From Sediminibacterium sp. (GTDB lineage Bacteria; Bacteroidota; Bacteroidia; Chitinophagales; Chitinophagaceae): a stretch of 64,000 nt of DNA. Shown piece by piece: positions 8,678 to 16,471 of this stretch. Below the pieces are notes generated by a model. The model was given only the letters and a program-made list of their open reading frames with translations. It had not been told where the DNA came from and ran no database searches. A program made the position numbers and the translations under genes. The stretch is from positions 310,001 to 374,000 of the forward strand of contig NZ_JAHVAA010000014.1 of NCBI RefSeq assembly GCF_019264485.1, in the 5' to 3' direction. The first letter of the stretch is position 1, and every line of letters starts with the position of its first letter.

Positions 8678-9058
8678 TTAGTTGATACGTACGGTTACGA
8701 TTTGGTATTGCCCACCTTTCTGTTTCAGCATCACCGTAATATTATAGCCTTTATTGTTGTTCAGGAGTTTACCTGTCATATACATGGTGCTGCCGATTTC
8801 ACGTTCTGAAATCTTTTCAAAGCCTTTGATGCTTTTTTCTGCAAAGAAATTTTTGATGGCAATCGTAGCCTGGTTTTTACCCATATTTTTTACCTCGTCT
8901 TTCTCCAGCAGCTTCATATCTACAAAATCATCAAAATGCGCGGCCACCTGTTCTGCATTGGCAGATTTCAGCGAACGCACGATCGCATCTGTAGGTCCCT
9001 GTAACGTAAACGACATCAGGGTCAATGCCAATCCGATGGTTAAAAAGAAAGATTTCAT
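8678..9058 (-). CDS. DUF4783 family secreted protein
   Basis: The ATG at 9058 gives a signal peptide (MKSFFLTIGLALTLMSF), so the longer frame starting at 9130 is rejected. The mature part, about 105 aa, has the NTF2-like look of DUF4783: IVRSLKSANAEQVAAHFDDFVDM, then IAIKNFFAEKSIKGFEKI, then YNITVMLKQKGGQYQIVTVRIN. It is probably periplasmic. It is transcribed away from gpmI; the 119-bp gap must hold both promoters. Function is unknown. Confidence 0.8.
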   Translation of the reverse strand: MKSFFLTIGLALTLMSFTLQGPTDAIVRSLKSANAEQVAAHFDDFVDMKLLEKDEVKNMGKNQATIAIKNFFAEKSIKGFEKISEREIGSTMYMTGKLLNNNKGYNITVMLKQKGGQYQIVTVRIN

Positions 9059-9177
9059 ATACTTTATTTTGCTTTCTCCCTTTATATGTGCCAAAAACAT
9101 GCCAACTTTGGGAGAATCAGGTATTACCATAAAGTTAGTACCTAATCAGCAATTAACACACAAGATCATTTTATTAT

Positions 9178-10698
9178 ATGAGCAAGAAAGTTATTTTAGT
9201 TATTATGGATGGATGGGGACTTGGAAAAATAGCATCTTCCGATGCCATTCAGCAGGCAAATGTTCCATTTGTAAGTTCACTTTACAATAAATATCCGAAC
9301 ACAACCCTTGTTACCTGTGGTGAAGAAGTGGGTTTACCCGATGGGCAGATGGGTAACAGTGAAGTAGGCCACCTGAACCTGGGTGCGGGAAGAATTGTAT
9401 ACCAGGAACTTCAGCGCATTAATGTTGCTGTTAAAACGGGTGAGTTGGCCGGTAATGCGCAGTTTCTGCAATCTCTTGCATATGCAAAAAACAATGATAA
9501 AGCCTTACACCTGATTGGACTTGTGAGCGACGGAGGTGTGCATTCACATATTAATCACCTGAAAGCCATCTGCGATTTGTGCAAGCAACATGGTATCTCA
9601 AAACTCTTTATTCATGTATTTACCGATGGTCGCGATACCGATCCGAAAAGCGGTTTAGGTTTTGTTCGTGAATTAGAAGATCACCTGAAAAATAGTGCCG
9701 GCACCATTGCCTCTGTAAGCGGTCGTTATTATGCCATGGACAGAGACAAACGTTGGGAAAGGGTAAAACTGGCATATGATTGTTTGGTAAAAGCAGCAGG
9801 ACCAACAGCACCCGATGCCATTACTGCCATTGAAAAAGCGTATGCAGCAGGCACCACCGATGAGTTTATTTTACCTACCGTAATTACAAATGGTGACGAT
9901 CAACCTATTGCTACCATCAAACCAGATGATGCGGTGATCTGTTTTAATTTCAGAACCGATCGTTGCAGGGAGATAACGGAAGTATTGACACAACAGGCTT
10001 TCCCGGAATTTGATATGTCTCCCCTGAACCTGCACTATACAACCATGACACTGTATGATCACAAATTCAAAAATGTACAGGTGATTTTTGAAAACGATAA
10101 CCTCACCAATACACTGGGCGAAGTATTAGAAGCCAATGGTAAAACACAGATACGTATTGCTGAAACAGAAAAATATCCGCATGTAACTTTTTTCTTTAGT
10201 GGAGGAAGAGAAGAACCTTATACAGGTGAAAAAAGAATCATGGTACCCTCACCCAAAGTAGCTACTTACGATCTGCAGCCCGAAATGAGTGCTATTGAGA
10301 TTACCGATAAACTGGTGCCGGAAATTGAAGCAGGCACTGCCGATTTTGTTTGCCTTAACTATGCCAATACAGATATGGTGGGTCATACGGGTGTATTCAG
10401 CGCGGCCATAAAAGCTGCTGAAACCGTAGATGCCTGTGTAAACAGGGTGGTAACAGCGGGTTTGGCCAACGGTTATACCATTTTCCTGACAGCCGATCAT
10501 GGCAACGCCGATTTTATGATTAATGAAGACGGAAGTCCGAATACAGCCCATACCTTAAACCTTGTACCCTTCTTTATCATCGACAAAGAATGGAAGGGAA
10601 GCATTAAACCGGGCAAGCTGGGCGATCTTGCACCTACCATTTTAACAGTGATGGGTTTACCCATTCCTAAAGAAATGACGGGAAATGTATTAATTTAA
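9178..10698 (+). CDS. gpmI: 2,3-bisphosphoglycerate-independent phosphoglycerate mutase
   Basis: This glycolytic enzyme interconverts 3- and 2-phosphoglycerate using two metal ions. At 506 aa it has the family's usual length. MDGWG lies at residues 10-14, the phosphoryl-accepting Ser61 is in QMGNSEVGHLN, and HVFTDGRDTDP, RFRTDRCREIT-type (NFRTDRCREIT), YANTDMVGHTG and TADHGNADFM supply further metal and substrate ligands. The start ATG at 9178 matches the conserved N-terminus SKKVILVIMDGWG. Confidence 0.97.
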   Translation: MSKKVILVIMDGWGLGKIASSDAIQQANVPFVSSLYNKYPNTTLVTCGEEVGLPDGQMGNSEVGHLNLGAGRIVYQELQRINVAVKTGELAGNAQFLQSLAYAKNNDKALHLIGLVSDGGVHSHINHLKAICDLCKQHGISKLFIHVFTDGRDTDPKSGLGFVRELEDHLKNSAGTIASVSGRYYAMDRDKRWERVKLAYDCLVKAAGPTAPDAITAIEKAYAAGTTDEFILPTVITNGDDQPIATIKPDDAVICFNFRTDRCREITEVLTQQAFPEFDMSPLNLHYTTMTLYDHKFKNVQVIFENDNLTNTLGEVLEANGKTQIRIAETEKYPHVTFFFSGGREEPYTGEKRIMVPSPKVATYDLQPEMSAIEITDKLVPEIEAGTADFVCLNYANTDMVGHTGVFSAAIKAAETVDACVNRVVTAGLANGYTIFLTADHGNADFMINEDGSPNTAHTLNLVPFFIIDKEWKGSIKPGKLGDLAPTILTVMGLPIPKEMTGNVLI

Positions 10699-10720
10699 TG
10701 GCCTCAATAACCTTTGAAAC

Positions 10721-11212
10721 ATGAAAATATTTAAAAGAATACTGCTTATTCTGCTGATTGCATTTGTTGCGATTCAATTTGTACGACCCGCCAAAAATGT
10801 ATCGACTGATAAAACTAAACATATCAGTACACTGTATGCAGTTCCCGCCGATGTAAATACCATTCTTACCAAAGCCTGTAACGACTGCCATACCAACAAT
10901 ACTGTTTATCCCTGGTATGCATCGGTACAACCTGTAACCTGGTGGTTAGATGATCATATTAAAGAAGGTAAAAGTCACCTGAATTTCGATGACTACAGTA
11001 CCTATAGTCTCAGAAAGCAGTACCATAAAATGGAAGAAGTAGTTGAGCAGGTAAAAGAAAAAGAAATGCCACTCAATTCCTATACCTGGGTACACCGCGA
11101 TGCAAAACTTACTGATGATGAACGTGTGGCACTTACTACCTGGGCCCAGTCGGTAATGGATACCATGAAAGCACATTACCCGATCGACAGCCTGATCAGA
11201 AAACGAAAATAA
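10721..11212 (+). CDS. Haem-binding domain protein with CxxCH
   Basis: The 163-aa protein has an N-terminal hydrophobic anchor (residues 4-20, RILLILLIAFVAIQF). A c-type haem motif follows, C53-N-D-C56-H57, in KACNDCHTNNTVYPWY, typical of the Haem_bd family. The mature part is periplasmic. It is 22 nt after gpmI and its stop abuts the next gene's start, so 10721-11719 is likely a two-gene unit. The haem-type TonB receptor downstream suggests a haem or redox link; this is inference. Confidence 0.8.
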   Translation: MKIFKRILLILLIAFVAIQFVRPAKNVSTDKTKHISTLYAVPADVNTILTKACNDCHTNNTVYPWYASVQPVTWWLDDHIKEGKSHLNFDDYSTYSLRKQYHKMEEVVEQVKEKEMPLNSYTWVHRDAKLTDDERVALTTWAQSVMDTMKAHYPIDSLIRKRK

Positions 11213-11719
11213 TTGTCTGTTCTAAGAAAAATTACTGCCTTTTTTTTAGTACTATTAGTGGCATTCCCACTGATGGGTTTTGTGTTGTTCCATTACCAGC
11301 AGAAAACGATTCGTGCTGAAATGAAACAGGCTTTTAAATCGAAGGAACTGAGTACTATTCGTGTGGATAAATTAAAATGGTATAAAAAAGATAAAGAGAT
11401 CGTGGTAAACGGAACCTTATTCGATGTAAGTACCGTAACCAAACAACCCGACGGAACCTTTATCGTAAAAGGCTTGTACGATCACCAGGAACAAAAACTG
11501 CATCAACTGCTGGATAAAACCACAGAGAAAAATCAGAAATCGCCGTTGCTGGTTTTATATGCATCCTGTTTTGTGAGCAACCAGTCGAACTTTGCTTTTT
11601 CTCTTTTACAGCATACTACCTTACCAGCAAATATGCATGGAGCATATTTCGAAACTTTAATTCCCCAGTTTCAACCCGGCATTCTTGTGCCCCCGCCTAA
11701 AGGATATCTGCACGCTTAA
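11213..11719 (+). CDS. Small membrane-anchored protein of unknown function
   Basis: The 168-aa frame opens with TTG directly after the preceding TAA, consistent with translational coupling; the next Met (residue 21) would cut into the membrane helix at residues 8-27 (AFFLVLLVAFPLMGFVLFHY). The rest is soluble, probably periplasmic, with KLKWYKKDKEIVVNGTLFDV and a C-terminal PGILVPPPKGYLHA. I do not recognise the family. Proteins of this appearance often accompany TonB receptors in Bacteroidota, but no function can be assigned. Confidence 0.6.
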   Translation: MSVLRKITAFFLVLLVAFPLMGFVLFHYQQKTIRAEMKQAFKSKELSTIRVDKLKWYKKDKEIVVNGTLFDVSTVTKQPDGTFIVKGLYDHQEQKLHQLLDKTTEKNQKSPLLVLYASCFVSNQSNFAFSLLQHTTLPANMHGAYFETLIPQFQPGILVPPPKGYLHA

Positions 11720-11778
11720 TCACTAAACAGGATATACCCGAAATTTTATCCGCTATTCCGGCCTTAGAAAAAAAGCGT

Positions 11779-12025
11779 TAAGAAATTTACGTAGTGAAGC
11801 GTTAAGCAATGGATGATGCCTGGCTTCAGTGAACAGAAGAACAGAGAAATAGCCAATATCGAATTTCGAAGTTGGACATTTCATATTCGATGTTCATTAT
11901 TTCATTATGATTTCATCCATTGTAGCGTAACGAAGTAAATTTTAGCTTTTTTTCTACAGCCTTGTCCGAAGGACTCCTTTGGAGATTTTTTTTGTTACTT
12001 TTTTTCATCAAGGAAAAAAAGTAAG
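11779..12025. repeat. Composite repeat island between 11720 and 12084
   Basis: This 365-nt gap has no gene. Arms at 11781-11818 and 11914-11944 form an imperfect inverted repeat (AAATTTAC...AATGGATG and complement). Nested inside are a family D half copy (11828-11850) and a second inverted element (TATCGAATTTCGAA/TTCATATTCGATG, 11857-11893). A double hairpin (GTCCgaaGGAC joined to CTCCtttGGAG) lies at 11964-11985; its twin is at 54907-54928. A perfect 12-bp inverted repeat, TTACTTTTTTTC/GAAAAAAAGTAA, is at 11995-12024. Confidence 0.65.
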
Positions 12026-12084
12026 CGGAGGGTATGCCTTTAGTGAAAGTGTTTTGAAATCAAAACACCCATTCTGTTATTTCA

Positions 12085-14331
12085 ATGATTCATAAAAAAA
12101 AAATTATGCGTTTAAACATAGCATGGGCATGTTGTTTATTATCATGCCTGCTATTCAACCAAACTATACATGCCCAGCAACACAAAGACAGTATTGCATC
12201 GGGAAAAGAACTCGATGAAGTAGTAGTGTCATATAATAAATGGGAGCAGAAACTGAATGAAATTCCCAATCGTATTACCAAGATCAACCTGAAGCAAACC
12301 AAATTAAGGAACCCGCAAACCATGGCCGATTTATTGGGAACTACGGGTGAAATATTTATCCAGAAAAGCCAGCAGGGCGGTGGAAGCCCGATGATCAGAG
12401 GGTTTGCTACCAACAGGGTATTGATTGTGGTAGATGGTGTAAGAATGAACAATGCCATATATCGCAGTGGTAATATTCAGAATGTAATATCACTCGACCC
12501 CATGGCATTGGAAGATGCAGAAGTAATATTTGGTCCGGGATCAATTCTGTATGGCAGTGATGCCATTGGTGGTGTGATGGATTTTCATACCCTCAACCCA
12601 AAATTCAGTGCCGGCAAAAAAATATTGGTAACAGGTAATGCGAGTGTACGTTATGCGTCAGCCAATCAGGAAAAAACAATGCATGCAGATGTTAATCTGG
12701 CTGGAAAGAAATTATCTTTTCTCAACAGTTTTACCTACAGCGATTTCGGCGATCTGAAAATGGGAAAAAATGGCGGACAGACCGGGTACCTGCGTCCACA
12801 ATATGTACAACGTATCGGTACGGTAGATTCTGTTTTTACCAATGCCGATCCTCGTGTACAAAAGTTCACGGGGTATCAGCAGCGAAATTTTATTTCAAAG
12901 CTGCGGTATAAACCTTCTGATAACTGGGACCTCCAATATGGATTTCATTATTCTACCACATCCAATATTCCACGTTACGACAGATTGATAGAATATGCCA
13001 GTGGTTCATTACGTTTTGCCGAATGGAATTATGGTCCGCAGGAATGGATGATGCATCATATACAGGTGCTGCATAAACAGAAAGCCGGTATTTACGATCA
13101 GGCAAGACTTACACTCTCGGTGCAGGACTATGAAGAAAGCCGTATCGACAGAAGAAGAGCCAATAATAATCGTAGAACACAAACAGAAACCGTGGTGGCC
13201 TCTGCTGTTAACCTCGATCTTCAAAAACAACTCAGCGAGAAACAGGCTTTATTCTATGGAGCAGAATATGTTTACAACAAAGTGGGTTCAACAGGCATCA
13301 ACCAGCATATCGGCAATGGAACGGTTACCAAAGTGGCCTCCCGGTATCCGGATGGCTCCAACTGGAATTCACTGGCTGCTTACCTGAGTTATAAAAACAA
13401 CCTGAAAGAAAACCTTACCCTGTCTGCAGGTTTGCGGTATAACCACAATTCACTGAAAGCCCGTTTTGATACCAGTTTCTTCAAATTTCCTTTTACCGAA
13501 GCGTCATTAGCTGCAGGTAATCTGACCATGAGTACGGGTATGGTGTACAGAATGTCTAAAGAATGGCAGATGAGTGCGGTGGTATCATCTGGTTTCAGGA
13601 TGCCGAATATTGATGATATCGGCAAAGTATTTGAAAGTGCACCCGGTGTGGTGGTGGTACCCAATATAAACCTGAAACCTGAATATGCCTGGAACGCAGA
13701 ATGGGGTGTACAATATAACCGCACAGAAGAGTTCAGTTTTTATTTCAACCTCTTCCACACCTGGCTCAATAACGCGCTTACCAGAAGAGCTTTCCAGTTT
13801 AACGGTCAAAGCAGTATTATGTTCGATGGTACCCTTAGCCGTGTTGAAGCCATACAAAATGTAGCCAGCGCCAAAGTATGGGGCATACAAACAGGATGGC
13901 AGTTGTACCTCTCACCATCTTTCAACTGGCAAACAAAACTCAACTGGATCAAAGGAGAAGAAACCGATGATACCAAAAACGAACAGGTACCCTTGCGTCA
14001 TGCACCACCATTCTTTGGTTCAACACAATTGAACTATGAGCATAAAGGGCTGACTTTACAATTGCTGCTCGACTATAACAGTGAGATTGCCAATAAAGAC
14101 CTGGCACCCAGCGAACAGGCCAAAACGTCCATTTATGCGGTGGATGCAAACGGCAAACCATTTGCACCATCCTGGTACACCTTAAATTTTAAAGCGGCCT
14201 ATCGCATCACAGAAAAAATAAGTGCCCAGTTGGGTTGGGAAAACATCACCAACCAACGATACCGTCCTTATTCATCAGGTGTGGTAGCAGCCGGCTCAAA
14301 TTTAATAGCCAGTATGCGGGTTTCGTTTTAA
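12085..14331 (+). CDS. TonB-dependent receptor, haem/haemoglobin type
   Basis: This 748-aa outer-membrane receptor has a signal peptide (LNIAWACCLLSCLLFNQTIHAQ); either the ATG at 12085 or at 12106 may be used. A TonB-box-like KELDEVVVSYNKWEQ precedes the plug: FIQKSQQGGGSPMIRGFATNRV, VDGVRMNNAIYRSGNIQNV, and FGPGSILYGSDAIGG. These match the haem/haemoglobin receptor family. The remainder is a 22-strand barrel ending in a terminal Phe (ASMRVSF). No carboxypeptidase-like domain precedes the plug. Ligand is inferred from plug similarity and from the haem-binding gene upstream. Confidence 0.88.
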   Translation: MIHKKKIMRLNIAWACCLLSCLLFNQTIHAQQHKDSIASGKELDEVVVSYNKWEQKLNEIPNRITKINLKQTKLRNPQTMADLLGTTGEIFIQKSQQGGGSPMIRGFATNRVLIVVDGVRMNNAIYRSGNIQNVISLDPMALEDAEVIFGPGSILYGSDAIGGVMDFHTLNPKFSAGKKILVTGNASVRYASANQEKTMHADVNLAGKKLSFLNSFTYSDFGDLKMGKNGGQTGYLRPQYVQRIGTVDSVFTNADPRVQKFTGYQQRNFISKLRYKPSDNWDLQYGFHYSTTSNIPRYDRLIEYASGSLRFAEWNYGPQEWMMHHIQVLHKQKAGIYDQARLTLSVQDYEESRIDRRRANNNRRTQTETVVASAVNLDLQKQLSEKQALFYGAEYVYNKVGSTGINQHIGNGTVTKVASRYPDGSNWNSLAAYLSYKNNLKENLTLSAGLRYNHNSLKARFDTSFFKFPFTEASLAAGNLTMSTGMVYRMSKEWQMSAVVSSGFRMPNIDDIGKVFESAPGVVVVPNINLKPEYAWNAEWGVQYNRTEEFSFYFNLFHTWLNNALTRRAFQFNGQSSIMFDGTLSRVEAIQNVASAKVWGIQTGWQLYLSPSFNWQTKLNWIKGEETDDTKNEQVPLRHAPPFFGSTQLNYEHKGLTLQLLLDYNSEIANKDLAPSEQAKTSIYAVDANGKPFAPSWYTLNFKAAYRITEKISAQLGWENITNQRYRPYSSGVVAAGSNLIASMRVSF

Positions 14332-14332
14332 G

Positions 14333-14421
14333 GAGCGATGAGCTGTGAGCCATGAGTTTTTTTATTTGTACTGATAAAACAGTATTGCTTACTCATAGCT
14401 CACAGCTCATCGCTCACAGCC
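14333..14421. repeat. Family F inverted repeat (GAGCGATGAGCTGTGAG type)
   Basis: The left arm (14333-14356) is complementary to 14391-14421 with about one mismatch in 24; the loop is 34 nt. It starts one base after the TonB receptor stop codon and ends 35 nt before engB. A single-arm relative lies at 50856-50885. Confidence 0.75.
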
Positions 14422-14455
14422 ATTTAAAAACAAAGGTTTTTAGTTACTTTGCAGC

Positions 14456-15082
14456 ATGCAAATACGCAAAGCCGAGTATCTTATATCGAGCCCCAGCTTC
14501 GATAAATGTCCGAAACCTGATGTTCCTGAATATGCATTTATCGGCAGAAGCAATGTAGGCAAATCATCGCTCATCAATATGCTTACGGGACAGAGAAGTC
14601 TGGCCAAAACATCGGCAACACCGGGTAAAACACAGCTTATCAATCATTTCGTTATAGAAAGCAGTGCCGGCGAAAAAGGACCACGCAGCAAATGGTATAT
14701 TGTAGACTTACCCGGTTATGGTTATGCCAAACGCTCTCAAACCGACAGGAGAAGATGGGAACAGATGATTGAAGGCTATTTCCGTAAACGCGAAAACCTC
14801 ACCCAGATTTTTGTACTGATCGACAGCCGACATGGCCCGCAAAAAAATGATCTTGAATTCATCAGTCAGCTCGACAAATGGGGTGTGCAGTTCTCCCTGG
14901 TATTTACCAAAACCGATAAAGAAAAACCTGGCGTTGTAAAAAGAAATATCGAAGCCTTTTTCGATACCCTCCGAACCACCTGGCAGTTTTTACCCAGACA
15001 TTTTGTTACCAGTGCGGAGAAGAAATTGGGGAGGGAGGAATTGTTGGGGTTTATTGAAAGTTTGAATCAAAGTGGCAATTAA
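14456..15082 (+). CDS. engB: Ribosome biogenesis GTP-binding protein YihA/YsxC
   Basis: This essential GTPase helps assemble the 50S subunit. At 208 aa it has the expected length. G1 is GRSNVGKSS at residues 30-38, the switch region is KTSATPGKTQLINHF, G3 is DLPGYGYAK, G4 is TKTDK and G5 is TSAEKKLG. The ATG at 14456 gives the canonical short N-terminus before EYAFIGRSN. Confidence 0.95.
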   Translation: MQIRKAEYLISSPSFDKCPKPDVPEYAFIGRSNVGKSSLINMLTGQRSLAKTSATPGKTQLINHFVIESSAGEKGPRSKWYIVDLPGYGYAKRSQTDRRRWEQMIEGYFRKRENLTQIFVLIDSRHGPQKNDLEFISQLDKWGVQFSLVFTKTDKEKPGVVKRNIEAFFDTLRTTWQFLPRHFVTSAEKKLGREELLGFIESLNQSGN

Positions 15083-15096
15083 ATGCATTTTAAAAA

Positions 15097-15116
15097 AAGT
15101 ACTCATTTTTGTACTT
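15097..15116 (+). promoter_or_regulatory. Candidate YefM operator, AAGTAC-N8-GTACTT
   Basis: A perfect 6-bp inverted repeat with GTAC cores lies 14 nt before the yefM start. YefM autorepressors are known to recognise palindromes with a TGTACA core; here the right half is TGTACTT. Binding is predicted only. Confidence 0.45.
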
Positions 15117-15129
15117 AAATACCCTGTGT

Positions 15130-15372
15130 ATGAAAGTGGTTAATTATTCAGACTTCAGACAAAATCTGGCCGAGAACCTCAATAGGGTAAATGAGGATCG
15201 TGAAATTGTGGTGGTATCACGCACAAAAGGCAAGACTGTGGTGGTAATGGATCTGGATGATTATAATGCGCAACAGGAAACATTACACTTAATGGGTACA
15301 AAAGCCAATAGAACCCGTCTGGAAGCAGCTTTGGCTGAAATGAAAAAAGGGGTGGTAAGACCCGGAAATTAA
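15130..15372 (+). CDS. yefM: Antitoxin of the Phd/YefM family
   Basis: This 80-aa antitoxin starts at the ATG at 15130 (MKVVNYSDFRQNLAENLNRV). The N-terminal DNA-binding and dimerisation half has the usual REIVVVSRTKGKTVVVMDLDDYNA. The C-terminal toxin-binding tail (TRLEAALAEMKKGV) is short. It lies 22 nt before the yoeB-type toxin gene and is normally a co-repressor with the toxin. The antitoxin appears intact whereas the toxin is frameshifted. Confidence 0.9.
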   Translation: MKVVNYSDFRQNLAENLNRVNEDREIVVVSRTKGKTVVVMDLDDYNAQQETLHLMGTKANRTRLEAALAEMKKGVVRPGN

Positions 15373-15394
15373 TAGAACCATAAATCTGCTGTCG

Positions 15395-15651
15395 ATGGAA
15401 ATTGTATTTCAGACACAGACATGGGAAGATTATCAGTATTGGCTGGAAAAAGACAACAAAGTATTACAAAGAATCAACGACTTAATCAAAGACACCACCC
15501 GCTCCCCTTTTAAAGGTATTGGAAAACCTGAACCATTAAAAGGCGATTTAAGTGGATGCTGCAGCAGACACATTACCGATGAACATCGATTGGTGTATGC
15601 GTAAAAAATAAAAGATTACACATATTACAGTGTCGCTTTCAATATAAATAA
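15395..15651 (+). pseudogene. yoeB: Toxin YoeB, C-terminus lost by frameshift
   Basis: The open frame (15395-15604) matches YoeB from EIVFQTQTWEDYQYW to ITDEHRLVYA, including the catalytic-region Glu (GKPEPLKGDLSG) and HRLVY Arg, and then stops at TAA 15602. The missing tail is still present in another frame, 15601-15651, reading VKNKRLHILQCRFQYK followed by stop. Loss of one base near 15599-15601 explains it. YoeB needs its C-terminal His-Tyr (CRYHY); the displaced tail has CRFQY, so the His is also replaced. Predicted inactive, unless the base loss is a sequencing error. Confidence 0.8.
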
Positions 15652-15683
15652 CCTTTGTTAAGGAAAGCCTTTGGAGAATAAAA

Positions 15684-15755
15684 TAGTGAGTAGTCAGTAG
15701 TGAATGTTGGACTGTAGTAACCTTACTCACTACTGACTGCCCACTACTCACTATC
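15684..15755. repeat. Family G inverted repeat (GTGAGTAGTCAGTAGTGA type), copy 1
   Basis: The left arm (15684-15710) and right arm (15724-15753) pair over about 25 nt. It lies between yoeB and the convergent YkuK gene and touches the latter's stop codon. Other copies are at 47010-47074, 49216-49296 and 49538-49603. Confidence 0.8.
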
Positions 15756-15756
15756 C

Positions 15757-16230
15757 TCAGTTCACCACCTTATCCGCACAACAACTACTGGCAAAAGCTT
15801 CAGGCTTGGCTTTAAAGGCAAAGCCCATTCCGAGTATATAACCCATGGCTTCACGTAAAGCGTCGTTGCTTTTGAATTGTGGGTTGGTATTGATATCGGC
15901 ATGCACTTCCATATCAACCTGGTGTTCAATAAACAGGTCGCATAGTTCGTATGCTATTTCAATACTTTTGGCTACTTCTACCAGCATCCTTTCTTTGATG
16001 TGGTATTTCTGTTTTGTTTTCTCATTGTGTATGTACATGAACCCGCCATTGTGTTCACGCAAAAAAACGATCACCGTTGCAAACTCGGTGTCTTCGCCTT
16101 TTACCTGGCTGTCGGTGCCAATACATACTTTGAGTTTAATGCCCTGTGAAGTTTCGCGTTTTATGGCTTCTGCCACCGCTTCTTTAATGGGCAACTGAAT
16201 CTGTTCGCCGTTAAATTTTCTCCAACGCAT
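15757..16230 (-). CDS. YkuK-family (DUF458) RNase H-like protein
   Basis: The 157-aa protein has the pattern of the YkuK family: IKLKVCIGTDSQVKGEDTEFATVIVFLRE, then KYHIKERMLVEVAKSIEIAYEL, then VEVHADIN-type (MEVHADINTNPQFKSN), then GMGFAFKAKPEAFASSCCADKVVN. Acidic residues in GTDSQ and VHADIN may mark an RNase H-like active site. No signal peptide is seen. Cellular role is unknown. Confidence 0.85.
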   Translation of the reverse strand: MRWRKFNGEQIQLPIKEAVAEAIKRETSQGIKLKVCIGTDSQVKGEDTEFATVIVFLREHNGGFMYIHNEKTKQKYHIKERMLVEVAKSIEIAYELCDLFIEHQVDMEVHADINTNPQFKSNDALREAMGYILGMGFAFKAKPEAFASSCCADKVVN

Positions 16231-16321
16231 ATGAGGAAGGTTTTTGTAAGTTACCGATTAATCTGCTCTCAGCGAACGACTTAAGAATTTCTTATTATTC
16301 ACAGGTGTGGATAGAGGAAGG

Positions 16322-16404
16322 AGGCCATAGTCGATAGGCCATGGTCCATAGCAGGAATACGATTGCTTTTACTATGGACTATCGACTATAGGCTATGGTC
16401 TTCC
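16322..16404. repeat. Family H inverted repeat (CCATAGTCGATAGACCATGG type), copy 1
   Basis: The left arm (16322-16352) and right arm (16370-16404) are complementary over about 30 nt and built from CCATAG and GTCGATAG words. It lies between divergent genes, so here it cannot be a 3' terminator for either. A second copy is at 46790-46858. Confidence 0.75.
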
Positions 16405-16471
16405 CTGCTTATTTGTCACTTTTTCAAAAATTGTACGGAAATTGACAGGTAATAACCTTCAAATCGTTTTC

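Noticed and set aside
12090..12458. 122-aa antisense frame in the TonB receptor
   Set aside because: It is a shadow of a clear coding sequence with no independent motif or promoter.
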